Positions 27,758-38,476 are shown, counted from the first letter of the stretch. The stretch is 64,000 nt of DNA from Streptomyces violens (GCF_000717745.1 NZ_JOBH01000010.1:580274-644273); one strand, 5' to 3'. Made by a program: numbers and translations. Notes: generated by a model from the letters alone, not told the origin.

Positions 27758-30700
27758 TCAGGGTAGGGGAGTGAAGGCGATGCGGGAGAGGGGGTTGCCC
27801 GGCCCGGTGGTGTAGAGATTCCGCAGTCCGGGAAAGTGCCGGGCCACGGCTTCCAGGTCGGGCTGCGCACCCGTGGGCGAGAAGAGCCTGAGGTCGGTGA
27901 GCCCGGGGAGCGTGAACCCGGGCGGACAGTCGGCAAGGCAGTCGGCGTCCACGCTGAGCCACGTCAAGGACTCCAGCGCCGCGATCTCCGCCCAGCCGGC
28001 GGCGTCCCGCGGGCAGGCACGGGGGTCGAGCAGGAGCTCCTGGAGACCCGGCCACGCCCGTACGCCGAACGGCCCGGACCAGTCCCGCGAAGCGCTGTCG
28101 CCCAGCCGCAGGAGACGCAGCCGTGGAAGGTGTCTCGGCAGGTCGTCCGGGCACCAGGAGACGTCCGGCAGGTGGACTGTCAGGGCACGGAGGCCGGTCA
28201 GCGAGGCGAGCGGGCTCAGGTCCTGGACGCCGGTGAGGCCGAAGAGTGACAGGCGCTCCAGGGGGAGGCCGGAGAGCGGGGACAGATCGGTGACCGACGC
28301 GGACAACGTCAGCTCGGTGAGTCCCGGAGTGTTCCGCAGGAAGGCGAGATCGGTGATGTTCCCGGCCCCGAGGCGCAGGTGCCTGATCCCGACCTCCCGG
28401 GTGTACGCGACGAGCGCCTCCTGCGACACCCCGTCCCGTACGTCGATCCGCTCGCGGCCGCCGAGCCCGCGCAGAATGCGCAGCTGTTCGTCGTTGTGGA
28501 CGCTGAACCGCAGCCGGTCCGGATCGAGATGCCGGACGACCTCCTCCGCGTACTGCTCCGCATCGAACCGGTGCCACGCCCACACCAGCTGCGACCGCAC
28601 CTGTAGTGCCGGATGGTCCCGAAACCGCGCCAGTACGGGGAGTGCGCGCTCCGACTCCACATTCGACGCGGCGACCGTGACGGCGACCGCCTCGTCCTCG
28701 CTCAGTCCCTCGGGGCCGGGCAGAAGTTCCAGTACCAGAGGCCCCGCCCCCGCCAGCTCCCGGGCCTCCTCCGCCGAGCGGGGCGGTAGCAGTTCCGCCG
28801 TGCGTTCCTCCACGGACCGGCGGACCGCCGGGTCCAGTTCGGAGGCGTGTTCCAGGCAGGCCAGGGCGAGGAGCTGGATGCGGGTGCGTACCGCGCGTTC
28901 GTCCTCGCCGCTCGCGGCGTCGGCGCGGGCCAGCAACTCCCGGAGGATCTCGGCCCGTTCACGCGGCCGGCCGTGGGCGACCGCCATCCGGATCACGTCC
29001 TCCCACTGGGAGTCGTGCGCATGGGCGATCAGCAGTCCGATGTCCCACTCCTCGACCGCGGCCCGCGCGCCCAGGTAGTCCTGGAAGGTGCGGTGCACGA
29101 AGTGGACGGCGCCCGGGGCAGGTTCGCGCAGCAGGCCGCTGCGGAGCAGCAGGTGCCGGAAGACCGCGGCCGCGTCGCCCTGGGCCGCCGCCGCGGGAAC
29201 GGCCGGGAGCGCGTCCGCGATGATGCGTTCGGCGTGCTCCCGGTCCAGCTCCGTGCGCCCGTTGCGGATCAGCCAGTACGCGAGCCGCTGGAGCAGCTGG
29301 ATCTGCGGCTCGTCGCTCAGCTCGATGCCGTCCGGGCCGTTCATGTCGCGCTCGCGGTCGCGGCGCGAGAGCAGCATCGTCAGCGCCGCGTCGTACAGCT
29401 CCTTGCGCCCGTGCGGCAGGTAGCCGCGCCGGTCCCGGTGGAGCGCGCAGATCAGCCCGCACATCAGCGGGTTGGTGGCCAGCCGCGCCAGGTCCGCCTT
29501 GGTGCGTACGGCGTGCAGCAGCGACTGCTCGTACGCGGCCAGCCGGTCCTCGTCCGCCGGGGCGTCCGCGCGCGCCGCCGCGTGCCAGCGCCCGATGAAC
29601 AGGGCCACGCCGTCCCGGCTCATCGGCGCGAGCGTCAGCTCCGTGAAGCCGTCGGCCGCGAGCCAGTCCTCGCGTACGGCGGAAGGGCGCGAGGTCACCA
29701 TCCACAGGTTGTGCGGGAACGCGTCGAGGAGGTCGCGCAGCCAGCGCCGGGTCCGGTCGCGCTCCCGTTCCGGTATCTCGTCCAGCCCGTCCACGAGGAC
29801 CAGGCCGCGCCCGCTCGTCAGTACCCGGTGCGCCCACCCGTCCGGCTGCGCGCCGGACACCGGGCAGCCGACGGCCGCGAGGAAGCGGTCGGGCGTGGGG
29901 AGGTCCGCGCCGGCGCGCTGGAGCGTCCGCAGAGGCAGGACGAAGGGGATGCGCCCGTACAGGTGCGGCATGGCGACCGCGTCGCCCGCCGGGGTGCAGG
30001 AGACCGCGAGCCACTGCACCAGCGTGCTCTTGCCCGAGCCCGCCACGCCGCGCAGCAGCACCCGGCTGTGCCCGGCGAGCGCGTGGTCGGCGGGGACCGG
30101 CGGCGCGTGCGGGGCCGGGGTGTCGTCCAGGCCGGCGAAGAACGCGTCCTCGGCGGCGGCGAGCGCGCGGTCCGCGTACGTCGCCTCCAGGCTCATGTAC
30201 GCCGCGTCCAGTGGCCACCGGTCCGGGGAATGGGCCAGGTCGATGCCGTAGATCGTCAGCCGGCCGTGCTTCTTGCCGAGGTAGGCGAGGTAGTCGCGCT
30301 CGAAGGCGGTGTCCGCGGCCCGCGGCGAGGGATTCCGCGCGATGAGCTCGTCGGTCAGCGTGACGAGCCGGTCCAGGCTCCGGCTGTGCTGGACGAGGGT
30401 GCGCGCGACAAAGGTCGAGCGCTGGGTGAAGAAGTGCACGATGTGCAGGCACGCGAGGCCGAGCAGGGCGTCGTGCAGCAGCTCCGCGTCCCGGGGGAGC
30501 GTGCTCAGCCGCGCCCGGTTGGCCTGCCGCAGCCGCTCCGCGAGCGCCGGGGCGCCGAGCTGGACGGCCTGTACGTCGTCCATGGCCAGCTCGCCCAGGC
30601 CGTACAGGGTCCGCGCGAGCGCGTCGGCGACGGCGCTCTCCTCGGCGGCGGGGACGGGCCGCTCGCCGGGCCCGGCCGCGCGCACCGCGCGGGTGACCAG

Positions 30701-30889
30701 CTCCTCGGCGATCTTCCGCAGGTCGCCCTCGGTGAGCGTGCGCTTCTCGCCCGTGAACGACACCAGCGCCGACACCCGTACCGGCTTCTCCGCCAGGCCC
30801 GCGCCGGGCCCCTCCTTCACGAAGAGCCGCTTCACGAGCGGCGCGACGACGGACGACGCCAGCCGCGCGCCGAGTGCCGAGGGGTCCAT
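27758..30889 (-). CDS. NACHT-domain STAND NTPase with C-terminal leucine-rich repeats (NLR-like)
   Basis: 1043 residues from ATG 30889. This start aligns with the paralogue's MDP start and has GGGAGG upstream; an ORF reaching 31159 is rejected. Architecture: helical N-terminus (1-200, HIVHFFTQRSTFVARTL), linker [19 protein letters not shown] (214-232), NACHT with Walker A GVAGSGKST (281-289), Walker B LVLVDGLDEIPERE (363-376) and sensor WMVTSRPSA (396-404), then a helical arm. From about residue 820 to the end there are leucine-rich repeats (for example LRLGAGNITDLAFLRNTPGLTELTLS). No toxin domain is recognisable at the N-terminus. First gene of the tandem. Confidence 0.9.
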   Translation of the reverse strand: MDPSALGARLASSVVAPLVKRLFVKEGPGAGLAEKPVRVSALVSFTGEKRTLTEGDLRKIAEELVTRAVRAAGPGERPVPAAEESAVADALARTLYGLGELAMDDVQAVQLGAPALAERLRQANRARLSTLPRDAELLHDALLGLACLHIVHFFTQRSTFVARTLVQHSRSLDRLVTLTDELIARNPSPRAADTAFERDYLAYLGKKHGRLTIYGIDLAHSPDRWPLDAAYMSLEATYADRALAAAEDAFFAGLDDTPAPHAPPVPADHALAGHSRVLLRGVAGSGKSTLVQWLAVSCTPAGDAVAMPHLYGRIPFVLPLRTLQRAGADLPTPDRFLAAVGCPVSGAQPDGWAHRVLTSGRGLVLVDGLDEIPERERDRTRRWLRDLLDAFPHNLWMVTSRPSAVREDWLAADGFTELTLAPMSRDGVALFIGRWHAAARADAPADEDRLAAYEQSLLHAVRTKADLARLATNPLMCGLICALHRDRRGYLPHGRKELYDAALTMLLSRRDRERDMNGPDGIELSDEPQIQLLQRLAYWLIRNGRTELDREHAERIIADALPAVPAAAAQGDAAAVFRHLLLRSGLLREPAPGAVHFVHRTFQDYLGARAAVEEWDIGLLIAHAHDSQWEDVIRMAVAHGRPRERAEILRELLARADAASGEDERAVRTRIQLLALACLEHASELDPAVRRSVEERTAELLPPRSAEEARELAGAGPLVLELLPGPEGLSEDEAVAVTVAASNVESERALPVLARFRDHPALQVRSQLVWAWHRFDAEQYAEEVVRHLDPDRLRFSVHNDEQLRILRGLGGRERIDVRDGVSQEALVAYTREVGIRHLRLGAGNITDLAFLRNTPGLTELTLSASVTDLSPLSGLPLERLSLFGLTGVQDLSPLASLTGLRALTVHLPDVSWCPDDLPRHLPRLRLLRLGDSASRDWSGPFGVRAWPGLQELLLDPRACPRDAAGWAEIAALESLTWLSVDADCLADCPPGFTLPGLTDLRLFSPTGAQPDLEAVARHFPGLRNLYTTGPGNPLSRIAFTPLP

Positions 30890-31393
30890 ACCGGGCCCTC
30901 CCCCTTCTTTCCTGCCGGGCCGGATGCGGCCTATTACGTTACCGGGATCACAGGCCCTTGGTCCCGAAACGGACATACCAAGGGCCCCGCACAAAGCGGA
31001 CGGAACGGGGGGTTCGGTGACATGCGGCACAGCGGATTCCGGGCCTACTAAAGACCTTAGGAAAGGCGCCGGACAGTGTGGTGGGACCCGTTTCCCCGGT
31101 GGGCCGGGACTTTTGGCAGGGGGGTGGGAGGGACCTGCGTCCGGGAAGTCGAGGATCAAGGGAATGGCTGGTGGGGGCGGAATCCAGGCCGAATGATCGG
31201 CTTTCGCGCAGGCCGGACCGGGATGTTTTGGAGCGGCGGAGCCGGGTAGCGCAAGGGGCTGATTCCCGTTGCTTTCAATACGGGGTGCGGTAGTAGAAAG
31301 GCTTCTTGGCAGGCCCGCGAGCGGCGGTTACCAATGAATAGCGATCCCGGTTGGTCCCGGCCGGGAGTCAATTCTTTCGGAGGTAATCCCCGT
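30890..31393. other. 504-base intergenic region with a structured leader candidate
   Basis: No convincing gene is present. It separates the NACHT operon from the divergent M23 peptidase gene and must hold both promoters. The right part (about 31225-31345) contains several complementary GC blocks, such as GAGCCGGG, CCCGTTGC and ACGGGGTGCGG, and could fold into a long 5' leader. Canonical ydaO (c-di-AMP) or other riboswitch cores were not found. The left part shows nothing notable. Confidence 0.35.
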
Positions 31394-32104
31394 ATGTCGA
31401 AGTTCTCCCTCACCCGGTATTCGAAGAAGCCCGCCCTGCGTACCCGCGCCACCGTTCTGGTGGCCGGAATGGGCGCCTCCCTCGCGCTGGGTGCCGGTGC
31501 TGCTTCGGCGATGGACGGCGGCGCGGTATCGCTCCAGGGCCTCTCCACGGACGTGGGCAGCACGGTGAGCGCGCAGGCCGACGCGCAGAAGAAGGCGATC
31601 GACGCGGAGAAGAAGGCCGAGGCCGGCCGCGCCAAGGCCGCCGCCGACCGGCACGAGCGTGCCGAGCGGCAGCTTGCCAAGACCAACGGCTGGGAGAAGC
31701 CGGTGGACAAGTACGGCATGGGCGAGAAGTTCGGTCTGGCCGGCAGCCACTGGTCGCACGGCCACAGCGGCCAGGACTTCGTGGTGCCCACCGGTACCAA
31801 GGTGAAGGCCGCGCACGAAGGCACCGTCGTGAAGGCGGGCCCGAACGGCGGCGGTGACGGTCCCGCGTACGGCAATGCCATTGTGATCAAGCACGGCAAC
31901 AAGACGTACACCCAGTACGCGCACCTTTCGAAGATCCAGGTGCAGGTGGGCCAGAAGGTTTCCGCCGGCCAGCAGATCGGTCTCGCGGGCAGCACCGGTA
32001 ATTCCACCGGCCCGCACCTGCACTTCGAGGTCCGTAGCACCCCGAACTACGGCAGCGCCATCGAGCCCGTCGACTTCCTGCGCGGCGAGCACGTGAACCT
32101 CTGA
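31394..32104 (+). CDS. Secreted M23-family peptidoglycan endopeptidase
   Basis: 236 residues from ATG 31394, with GGAGGT at 31379. A Sec signal peptide runs to about residue 40 (VLVAGMGASLALGAGAASA). A short Ala/Lys-rich coiled stretch follows (ADAQKKAIDAEKKAEAGRAK, within about 55-80). The C-terminal lysostaphin-like domain has zinc ligands in SHWSHGHSGQDF and GPHLHFEV. It should cut cell-wall cross-bridges outside the cell during growth or germination. The long leader suggests post-transcriptional control. Confidence 0.92.
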   Translation: MSKFSLTRYSKKPALRTRATVLVAGMGASLALGAGAASAMDGGAVSLQGLSTDVGSTVSAQADAQKKAIDAEKKAEAGRAKAAADRHERAERQLAKTNGWEKPVDKYGMGEKFGLAGSHWSHGHSGQDFVVPTGTKVKAAHEGTVVKAGPNGGGDGPAYGNAIVIKHGNKTYTQYAHLSKIQVQVGQKVSAGQQIGLAGSTGNSTGPHLHFEVRSTPNYGSAIEPVDFLRGEHVNL

Positions 32105-32136
32105 GCCGACCGGCCGAGGACAACTCAGCGGACAAC

Positions 32137-32721
32137 TTAATCCTGTGGTGCCGCGGCGGTATTCGCCGCGGTGACCAATTCCAAGGCGACTTCGAGGACG
32201 GCCCTGCGCTTCTCCTCGGGGTCGCCTTCGATGTTCTGCATGGCGAACATGCCCGAGTGCAGCGACACCAGTGCGGTGATGCAGCGCGCCTGGTCCTTCA
32301 GCTCGGCGTCGGGCTCGTTGAGGAGCCCGACCATCGTGAGCATCCGCTCCTTGAACGACTCGCCGATGCTCAGGTCGCGGACGGTGGCCTGGTTCTCCTG
32401 CATGAAGCGGAAGAGCGGCGCGGCGTCGCGCAGCGCCTCGCTGTAGCGGCGGACGACCTCCGTCTTCGTCTCCAGCGTGCGCGGCCGGTCGGCGGCCCAC
32501 GCGATCAGCTCGTCGCAGGGCCTGGCCAGGTCCTCGAAGAGGCTGATGACGATGTCTTCCTTGGTCTTGAAGTGGTAGTACAGGGCGGCCTTGGTGACGT
32601 CGAGGTGCTCGGCGATCTCCCGCAGCGAGGTCTTCTCGTACCCCTGCTGCGCGAAGAGGTCCAGGGCCACGTCCTGAATGCGCTGCCGGGTGTCGCCCCT
32701 GCGCGCGCGTGCTGTGCCCAT
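32137..32721 (-). CDS. TetR-family repressor of the adjacent exporter
   Basis: 194 residues. The N-terminal HTH spans about 10-56 (TRQRIQDVALDLFAQQGYEKTSLREIAEHLDVTKAALYYHFKTKEDI), and the ligand domain is all-helical. It is divergent from the MFS exporter gene. Two copies of an 18-bp palindrome in the 160-base gap fit autoregulation plus exporter repression. The inducer is probably an exporter substrate, identity unknown. Confidence 0.9.
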   Translation of the reverse strand: MGTARARRGDTRQRIQDVALDLFAQQGYEKTSLREIAEHLDVTKAALYYHFKTKEDIVISLFEDLARPCDELIAWAADRPRTLETKTEVVRRYSEALRDAAPLFRFMQENQATVRDLSIGESFKERMLTMVGLLNEPDAELKDQARCITALVSLHSGMFAMQNIEGDPEEKRRAVLEVALELVTAANTAAAPQD

Positions 32722-32794
32722 GGTGCTCTCCTACGTCGTCGGTACTGGCGCCCCCGCAGGCTATCCCTGGTCACGCCCGCACCGGCATTAACTT

Positions 32795-32812
32795 ACTTGA
32801 CGCCCGGCTAGT
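32795..32812. promoter_or_regulatory. Candidate TetR operator, TetR-proximal copy
   Basis: ACTTGACGCCCGGCTAGT is an imperfect palindrome. It differs from the exporter-proximal operator at one position in each half-site plus the centre. Confidence 0.65.
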
Positions 32813-32836
32813 TACCGCTTACCTTCCTCACCGTAG

Positions 32837-34456
<1,620 letters not shown>

Positions 34457-34480
34457 CACATGGGGTAGTCGGTTGACAGC

Positions 34481-35092
34481 ATGCTGCGCATGGTTATCGG
34501 AGAACAGCAGCACGAACGGGTCATGATCGCGGCCAAGAGGCCGGAGCGATACCACTGGATCCTGGCGGGCGTCCTCGTCGTGGTCGGGCTGCCGGCAGGG
34601 TTTTTGCTGGGGTCGGTCCGCCTCCTCATCGCCGCGGCCACGGCGCTCATATGCGTCCTCGTGCTGATCCGTATCGGCAAGGCGTGCAGCGTCACCGTGA
34701 CGGAGAAGGACGTCCAGTACCGCGGCATCCTCGGCAGGACGCGCCGCATCCCCCGCGAGGACATCGCCGCGGTGCTCTACGCCCCGCACCTCAATACCGG
34801 CTACAACCAGCACTCGGACTGGCTGGTGCTGCTCGACGAGCACGGCAGGCGGCTGCTCCGGCTCACCAGCCACAGCATCTGGCCGCAGGAAGAGGTCAAG
34901 CGCGTGTGCGACGCGGTAGGCGGACCCACCGTCTATCTGCCCGACACGCAGGCCCGTGAGCTGCGCCGGAACTACCCCAAGGCGATGCCGTACCACGTTG
35001 CCCACCCCGCTGTCTCCGGCTGCCTCCTCGCCGTGCTCATCATCGCCGTCGTCGCCGTCGGCGTGACCGTCGTGACGGTGCTGAACCCGTAG
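34481..35092 (+). CDS. Membrane protein with PH-like cytoplasmic domain
   Basis: 203 residues. Two adjacent helices lie at about residues 25-65, a beta-rich segment at 65-165 (VTVTEKDVQYRGILGRTRRIPREDIAAVLY), and a final helix at 178-200. This layout resembles bacterial PH-domain membrane proteins. The start is ATG 34481, or 34490 in frame. It lies 24 bases after the exporter and may be co-transcribed. It ends 23 bases from the convergent kinase gene. Role unknown. Confidence 0.7.
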   Translation: MLRMVIGEQQHERVMIAAKRPERYHWILAGVLVVVGLPAGFLLGSVRLLIAAATALICVLVLIRIGKACSVTVTEKDVQYRGILGRTRRIPREDIAAVLYAPHLNTGYNQHSDWLVLLDEHGRRLLRLTSHSIWPQEEVKRVCDAVGGPTVYLPDTQARELRRNYPKAMPYHVAHPAVSGCLLAVLIIAVVAVGVTVVTVLNP

Positions 35093-35115
35093 CGGCCGAC
35101 AGGGGCCCTGGTGGG

Positions 35116-36423
35116 TCAGTTCTCCGGGCCCGGGAGCTGGATCACCGGGAAGCTGCCCGTCGCCGTCGGGGCGTTCTCCGGGAGCCAGAGGACGGCGACG
35201 GCGCCGGTCGTGCCGTCGACGGCGGGCTCCGCGTTGCGGAAGGTCAGCCGCGCGCCCAGTACGCGTGCCTGGCCCGCCGCGATGGTCAGGCCCAGGCCGT
35301 GGCCGCGGCCGGCGCGGTCGCTGCTGCCGGTGCGGAAGCGGCTCGGGCCCTCGCGCAGCAGCGCCTCGGGGAAGCCCGGCCCGTGGTCGCGGACCCGGAT
35401 CACCCGGCCCTCGACCGTGACCTCGACCGGCGGCCTGCCGTGCCGGGACGCGTTGGCGATGAGGTTGCCGAGGATGCGCTCCAGGCGGCGCGGGTCGGTG
35501 CTGACCTCCGCGTCCCGCACGACCTCGACCTCGATGTCCGGCCCCAGCGCACGCACCCGCCGCCGGACGAACTCCCCGAGGTCCACGTCCTGCAGCTCGG
35601 CCCGCTCGGCGTAGCCGTCCAGCCGGGCCACCTCCAGTACGTCCTCCACCAGCGTCCGCATGGCCTGCGCCCGGTCCCGTACGAGCTCGGTCGGGCGGCC
35701 CGGGGGCAGCAGTTCGGCCGCCGTGAGCAGCCCGGTGACCGGCGTGCGCAGCTCGTGCGCGATGTCGGCGGTGACCCGCCGCTCGGCCTCGATACGGGTC
35801 TGCAGCGCGTCCGACATGGCGTCCACGGCCCGCGCCAGCTCGTCGGTCTCGTCGCGCACCCGGCCGCCGATCTCGTCCCGTACGCGCACGGACGTGTCGC
35901 CCTCGGCGAGCTTGCGGGCCGCCCCGGCCGCCTTCCGCAGCCGCTGGGAGAGCCGGCCGCCGACCAGCACGCCCAGCGCGCAGCCCGCCGCGACGACCGA
36001 GATGGACCCGATGAACAGTGCCTGGTCCAGGTCGTCCAGGACGGTGAAGCGGTCGGGGTAGTCGTTGTGGAGGGAGAGCACCCGGCCGTCGTCCAGCGGC
36101 GCCGCGGCCCACACCTCGGGCGCGCCCTCCCCGCTGTCCTCCAGGTAGGTGGCGCGCCGGCCCTCGGCGACCTCGGCGCGCAGCTCCTCGGGCAGCTTCG
36201 GGTCGTCGATGCGGGCGCCGAACTGGAGCCGGCTGGTGGTCTCGTAGATCCGCTGGGTGAAGTTCAGCCGCTCGATCTGCACGTCGCGGCTGTTGTCGAG
36301 CATCGAGACGCGGGCGGCGTTGTGCACGACGACGCTCAGCGCGATCGCGACCAGCGCGCCGACGAGCGCGATCGCCGCGCTGAGCTTCCAGCGCAGTCCC
36401 GTACGCAGGGCGAGGCCGACCAC
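35116..36423 (-). CDS. cseC: Envelope-stress sensor histidine kinase CseC
   Basis: 435 residues. TM1 is at about 12-33 and an extracytoplasmic sensor of ~100 residues follows. TM2 is at about 136-156, HAMP at 157-212, and HisKA has phospho-His223 (ADIAHELRTPVTG). The HATPase includes NLIANASRHG and RDHGPGFPE. In the Cse system the kinase senses cell-wall damage and phosphorylates CseB, which activates sigE. Its position as last gene of a sigE-cseA-cseB-cseC order makes the name secure. Seven bases separate it from cseB. Confidence 0.9.
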   Translation of the reverse strand: MVGLALRTGLRWKLSAAIALVGALVAIALSVVVHNAARVSMLDNSRDVQIERLNFTQRIYETTSRLQFGARIDDPKLPEELRAEVAEGRRATYLEDSGEGAPEVWAAAPLDDGRVLSLHNDYPDRFTVLDDLDQALFIGSISVVAAGCALGVLVGGRLSQRLRKAAGAARKLAEGDTSVRVRDEIGGRVRDETDELARAVDAMSDALQTRIEAERRVTADIAHELRTPVTGLLTAAELLPPGRPTELVRDRAQAMRTLVEDVLEVARLDGYAERAELQDVDLGEFVRRRVRALGPDIEVEVVRDAEVSTDPRRLERILGNLIANASRHGRPPVEVTVEGRVIRVRDHGPGFPEALLREGPSRFRTGSSDRAGRGHGLGLTIAAGQARVLGARLTFRNAEPAVDGTTGAVAVLWLPENAPTATGSFPVIQLPGPEN

Positions 36424-36430
36424 CGGCGGG

Positions 36431-37144
36431 TCAGCCTCTCAGCTTGTAGCCGAAGCCGCGGACCGTCTCGATCCGGTCCTGGCCGATCTTGCCGCGCAGC
36501 CGCTGGACGTGGACGTCCACGACCCGGGTGTCGCCGCCCCAGCCGTAGTCCCACACCCGCTCCAGCAGCCGGTCGCGGGAGAGCACCGTGCCGGGCGCGT
36601 CGGAGAACTCCAGCAGCAGCCGCATCTCGGTCGGCGTCAGCGCCACCGGCTCGCCGCCCTTGCGCACCTCCATGCCCTCGGTGTCGATCTCCAGGTCACC
36701 GAAGCGCAGCAGCCCGTCGGCGGCCGGCGCCGCCGCGTCCTTGCCCGCACCACTGCGGGCGTCCGGGCCGCTCGCGTGCCCGAAGCGGCGCAGCACGGCC
36801 CGTATACGGGCCACCAGTACAGCCCCGTCGAACGGCTTGGTGACGTAGTCGTCGGCGCCCGCCTCCAGGCCGAGCACCACGTCGATGGAGTCGGCCCGCG
36901 CGGACAGCATGATCACCGGGACCGTCGACTCGTCCCGGATCCGCCGGCACAGGCTCACGCCGTCCAGGCCCGGCACCATCACGTCCAGCAGGGCGATGTC
37001 GGGCCGGGTCGCACGAAAGGCGTCCAGGCCCGACAGCCCGTCGGGCATCGCCGTCACGCGGAAGCCGTCGCGCTCCAGCGCGAGCTGGGTGGCCTCCCTG
37101 ATGACATCGTCGTCCTCGACGAAGAGCACATGGGTCTCGGCCAT
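36431..37144 (-). CDS. cseB: Envelope-stress response regulator CseB
   Basis: 237 residues from ATG 37144. The OmpR-type receiver has acidic Glu10-Asp11-Asp12 and phospho-Asp54 (ALLDVMVPG). The winged-helix DNA-binding domain occupies about 140-235 (LTPTEMRLLLEFSDAPGTVLSRDRLLERVW). Family knowledge: CseB activates the sigE promoter. It lies 8 bases after cseA and 7 before cseC. An Ala/Gly-rich linker with RSGAGKDAAAPAA joins the domains. Confidence 0.92.
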   Translation of the reverse strand: MAETHVLFVEDDDVIREATQLALERDGFRVTAMPDGLSGLDAFRATRPDIALLDVMVPGLDGVSLCRRIRDESTVPVIMLSARADSIDVVLGLEAGADDYVTKPFDGAVLVARIRAVLRRFGHASGPDARSGAGKDAAAPAADGLLRFGDLEIDTEGMEVRKGGEPVALTPTEMRLLLEFSDAPGTVLSRDRLLERVWDYGWGGDTRVVDVHVQRLRGKIGQDRIETVRGFGYKLRG

Positions 37145-37152
37145 GCCGGTTC

Positions 37153-37884
37153 TCAGTCCTCCGAAGGTGTCGCGCTGGTCTCGGCGCCGTCCACGGTCTT
37201 GCTGTAGTCGGTGTGGTAGCGGGAGTACTCGCTGAAGCGGTGCTTCGCCCAGCGGTACGTCATCACATCCTCGCCGGTGGGGCAGCACACCGCGTCACCG
37301 GTGCCGTACGTCTGCTTGGTGATCTCCAGCTCGCCCTTGCTCACCCCGGCGTAGACCGGCGGCTGCTCGTTGCTGAAGACGTTCTCATAGCCCTTGTCGC
37401 CCTTGCGGTACACATACGAGCCGATCCCGACGGAGTCCGCGCAGGTCATCACGTTGATGATCACGTCGGCGCTCTTCCCGCCGGTCAGCGCGGCGTACGT
37501 GACGTCTATCGGGTACTCGTCCGCCGTGCACGGCTTGGCCAGGGTCTTCTTCACGTCGGCGCCGACCTTGGGGTCCTTGCGCAGCAGCGCCCGCGCGTCG
37601 ACTTTCTTGTACGCCACGGAGGACGAGGGGGAGGGCGTCGGCGTCGCGCTGCGGGCCCGGGACGGCACGGGGCTGTTGGCCGCCGAGCCCTCCGACCGGA
37701 CCCCGTCACCGGTCGCGTCGCACCCGGCCATCAGCAGCCCCACCGCCGCGGTCGCCGCGAGGGCCGTACCGGCCGTGCGCCACCAGCCCCCGGGCAGGCG
37801 CGGGAAAGCGGCCGGCCGCTTCCCGGCCGGCCCGCCGTCGGCTCCGCCGCCTCTGGTCACACCGCTCCTGCTCACCATGCCCAT
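37153..37884 (-). CDS. cseA: Lipoprotein CseA, negative modulator of the SigE system
   Basis: About 243 residues from ATG 37884; upstream in-frame starts to 37959 would overlap sigE. An Arg/Gly-rich N-terminus leads to a signal helix and lipobox LMAGC. A Ser/Pro/Thr linker (PSRARSATPTPSPSSS) precedes the globular domain. Mature-part cysteines (KPCTAD, MTCAD, VCCPTG) may form disulfides. In S. coelicolor loss of CseA raises sigE expression. Context, not sequence, gives the name; the start is uncertain. Confidence 0.82.
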   Translation of the reverse strand: MGMVSRSGVTRGGGADGGPAGKRPAAFPRLPGGWWRTAGTALAATAAVGLLMAGCDATGDGVRSEGSAANSPVPSRARSATPTPSPSSSVAYKKVDARALLRKDPKVGADVKKTLAKPCTADEYPIDVTYAALTGGKSADVIINVMTCADSVGIGSYVYRKGDKGYENVFSNEQPPVYAGVSKGELEITKQTYGTGDAVCCPTGEDVMTYRWAKHRFSEYSRYHTDYSKTVDGAETSATPSED

Positions 37885-37924
37885 CACCCGCCGCCGGCCC
37901 GGGGACCGCCGGCTCCGCAGCCGG

Positions 37925-38476
37925 TCAGGCCGCGCACCGCTCCCGCTCCTGGTCGTCACGCTCCAGTACGCGCGCGTCGGCCTCGCGGTTCACCAGCTCC
38001 TGGCGCAGCCGGGCCAGCGCCCGGTGCAGCGTGCTCTTGACCGTCCCCGTGGACATGCCCAGCGCCGCCGCGGTCTCCTCCGTACTCATCTGCTCCCAGT
38101 GTCGCAGGACGACGACGCTGCGCTGCTTGGGAGCCAGTACCGAGAGGATGTCCATCAGCAGGGCACGGTCGGCGCGCTGCTCGGTGCCGTCGTCCACGCT
38201 CGCGTCCGGGAGCTGCTCGGTCGGCACCTCCTCCAGCTTGCGCGCGCGCCACCACTCGGTCCGCGTGTTGATCATGACGCGGCGCAGGTAGGCGTCGGCG
38301 AGCGACTTGTCGGCGATGCCGTCCCAGCGCCCGTACGTGCGGACCAGCGCCGTCTGCAGGAGGTCCTGCGCGTCGACCGGGTCGGGCACCAGACGCCGCG
38401 CGCTGCGGAGCAGGGCGTCCTGCCGCGTACGCACGTATTCCTCGAAGTCCAGTACCTTGCCGCCGCTGGTCGCCAT
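37925..38476 (-). CDS. sigE: ECF sigma factor SigE (envelope stress)
   Basis: 183 residues from ATG 38476, which has GGAGG seven bases upstream; a GTG at 38509 is possible. Region 2 includes DAQDLLQTALVRTYGRWDGI and YLRRVMINTRTEWWRARKLEEVPTE. Region 4 has LSVLAPKQRSVVVLRHWEQMSTEETAAALGMSTGTVKSTLHRAL. It directs RNA polymerase to cell-envelope genes. There is no anti-sigma gene next to it; control is transcriptional through CseB. First gene of the four-gene operon. The end ERERCAA matches SigE. Confidence 0.93.
   Translation of the reverse strand: MATSGGKVLDFEEYVRTRQDALLRSARRLVPDPVDAQDLLQTALVRTYGRWDGIADKSLADAYLRRVMINTRTEWWRARKLEEVPTEQLPDASVDDGTEQRADRALLMDILSVLAPKQRSVVVLRHWEQMSTEETAAALGMSTGTVKSTLHRALARLRQELVNREADARVLERDDQERERCAA

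Noticed and set aside
25104..30889. Toxin-antitoxin or multi-gene defence island around the NACHT genes
   Set aside because: Neighbours are clpC and a wall peptidase. No nuclease, TIR, protease or reverse transcriptase gene is present.
30890..31159. 90-residue extension of the longer NACHT protein
   Set aside because: The added part is Pro/Gly-rich and not shared with the paralogue, and the internal ATG has a good ribosome site and matching MDP start.
31225..31393. ydaO-type c-di-AMP riboswitch before the M23 gene
   Set aside because: The position fits, and a GAGCCGGG block is present, but the conserved GGGGTGAATC and GTCAGCTAACC parts were not found. Kept only as an unclassified leader.
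37885..37959. N-terminal extension of CseA into sigE
   Set aside because: It would overlap the sigE coding end and place ~70 residues before the lipobox, too long for a signal peptide.
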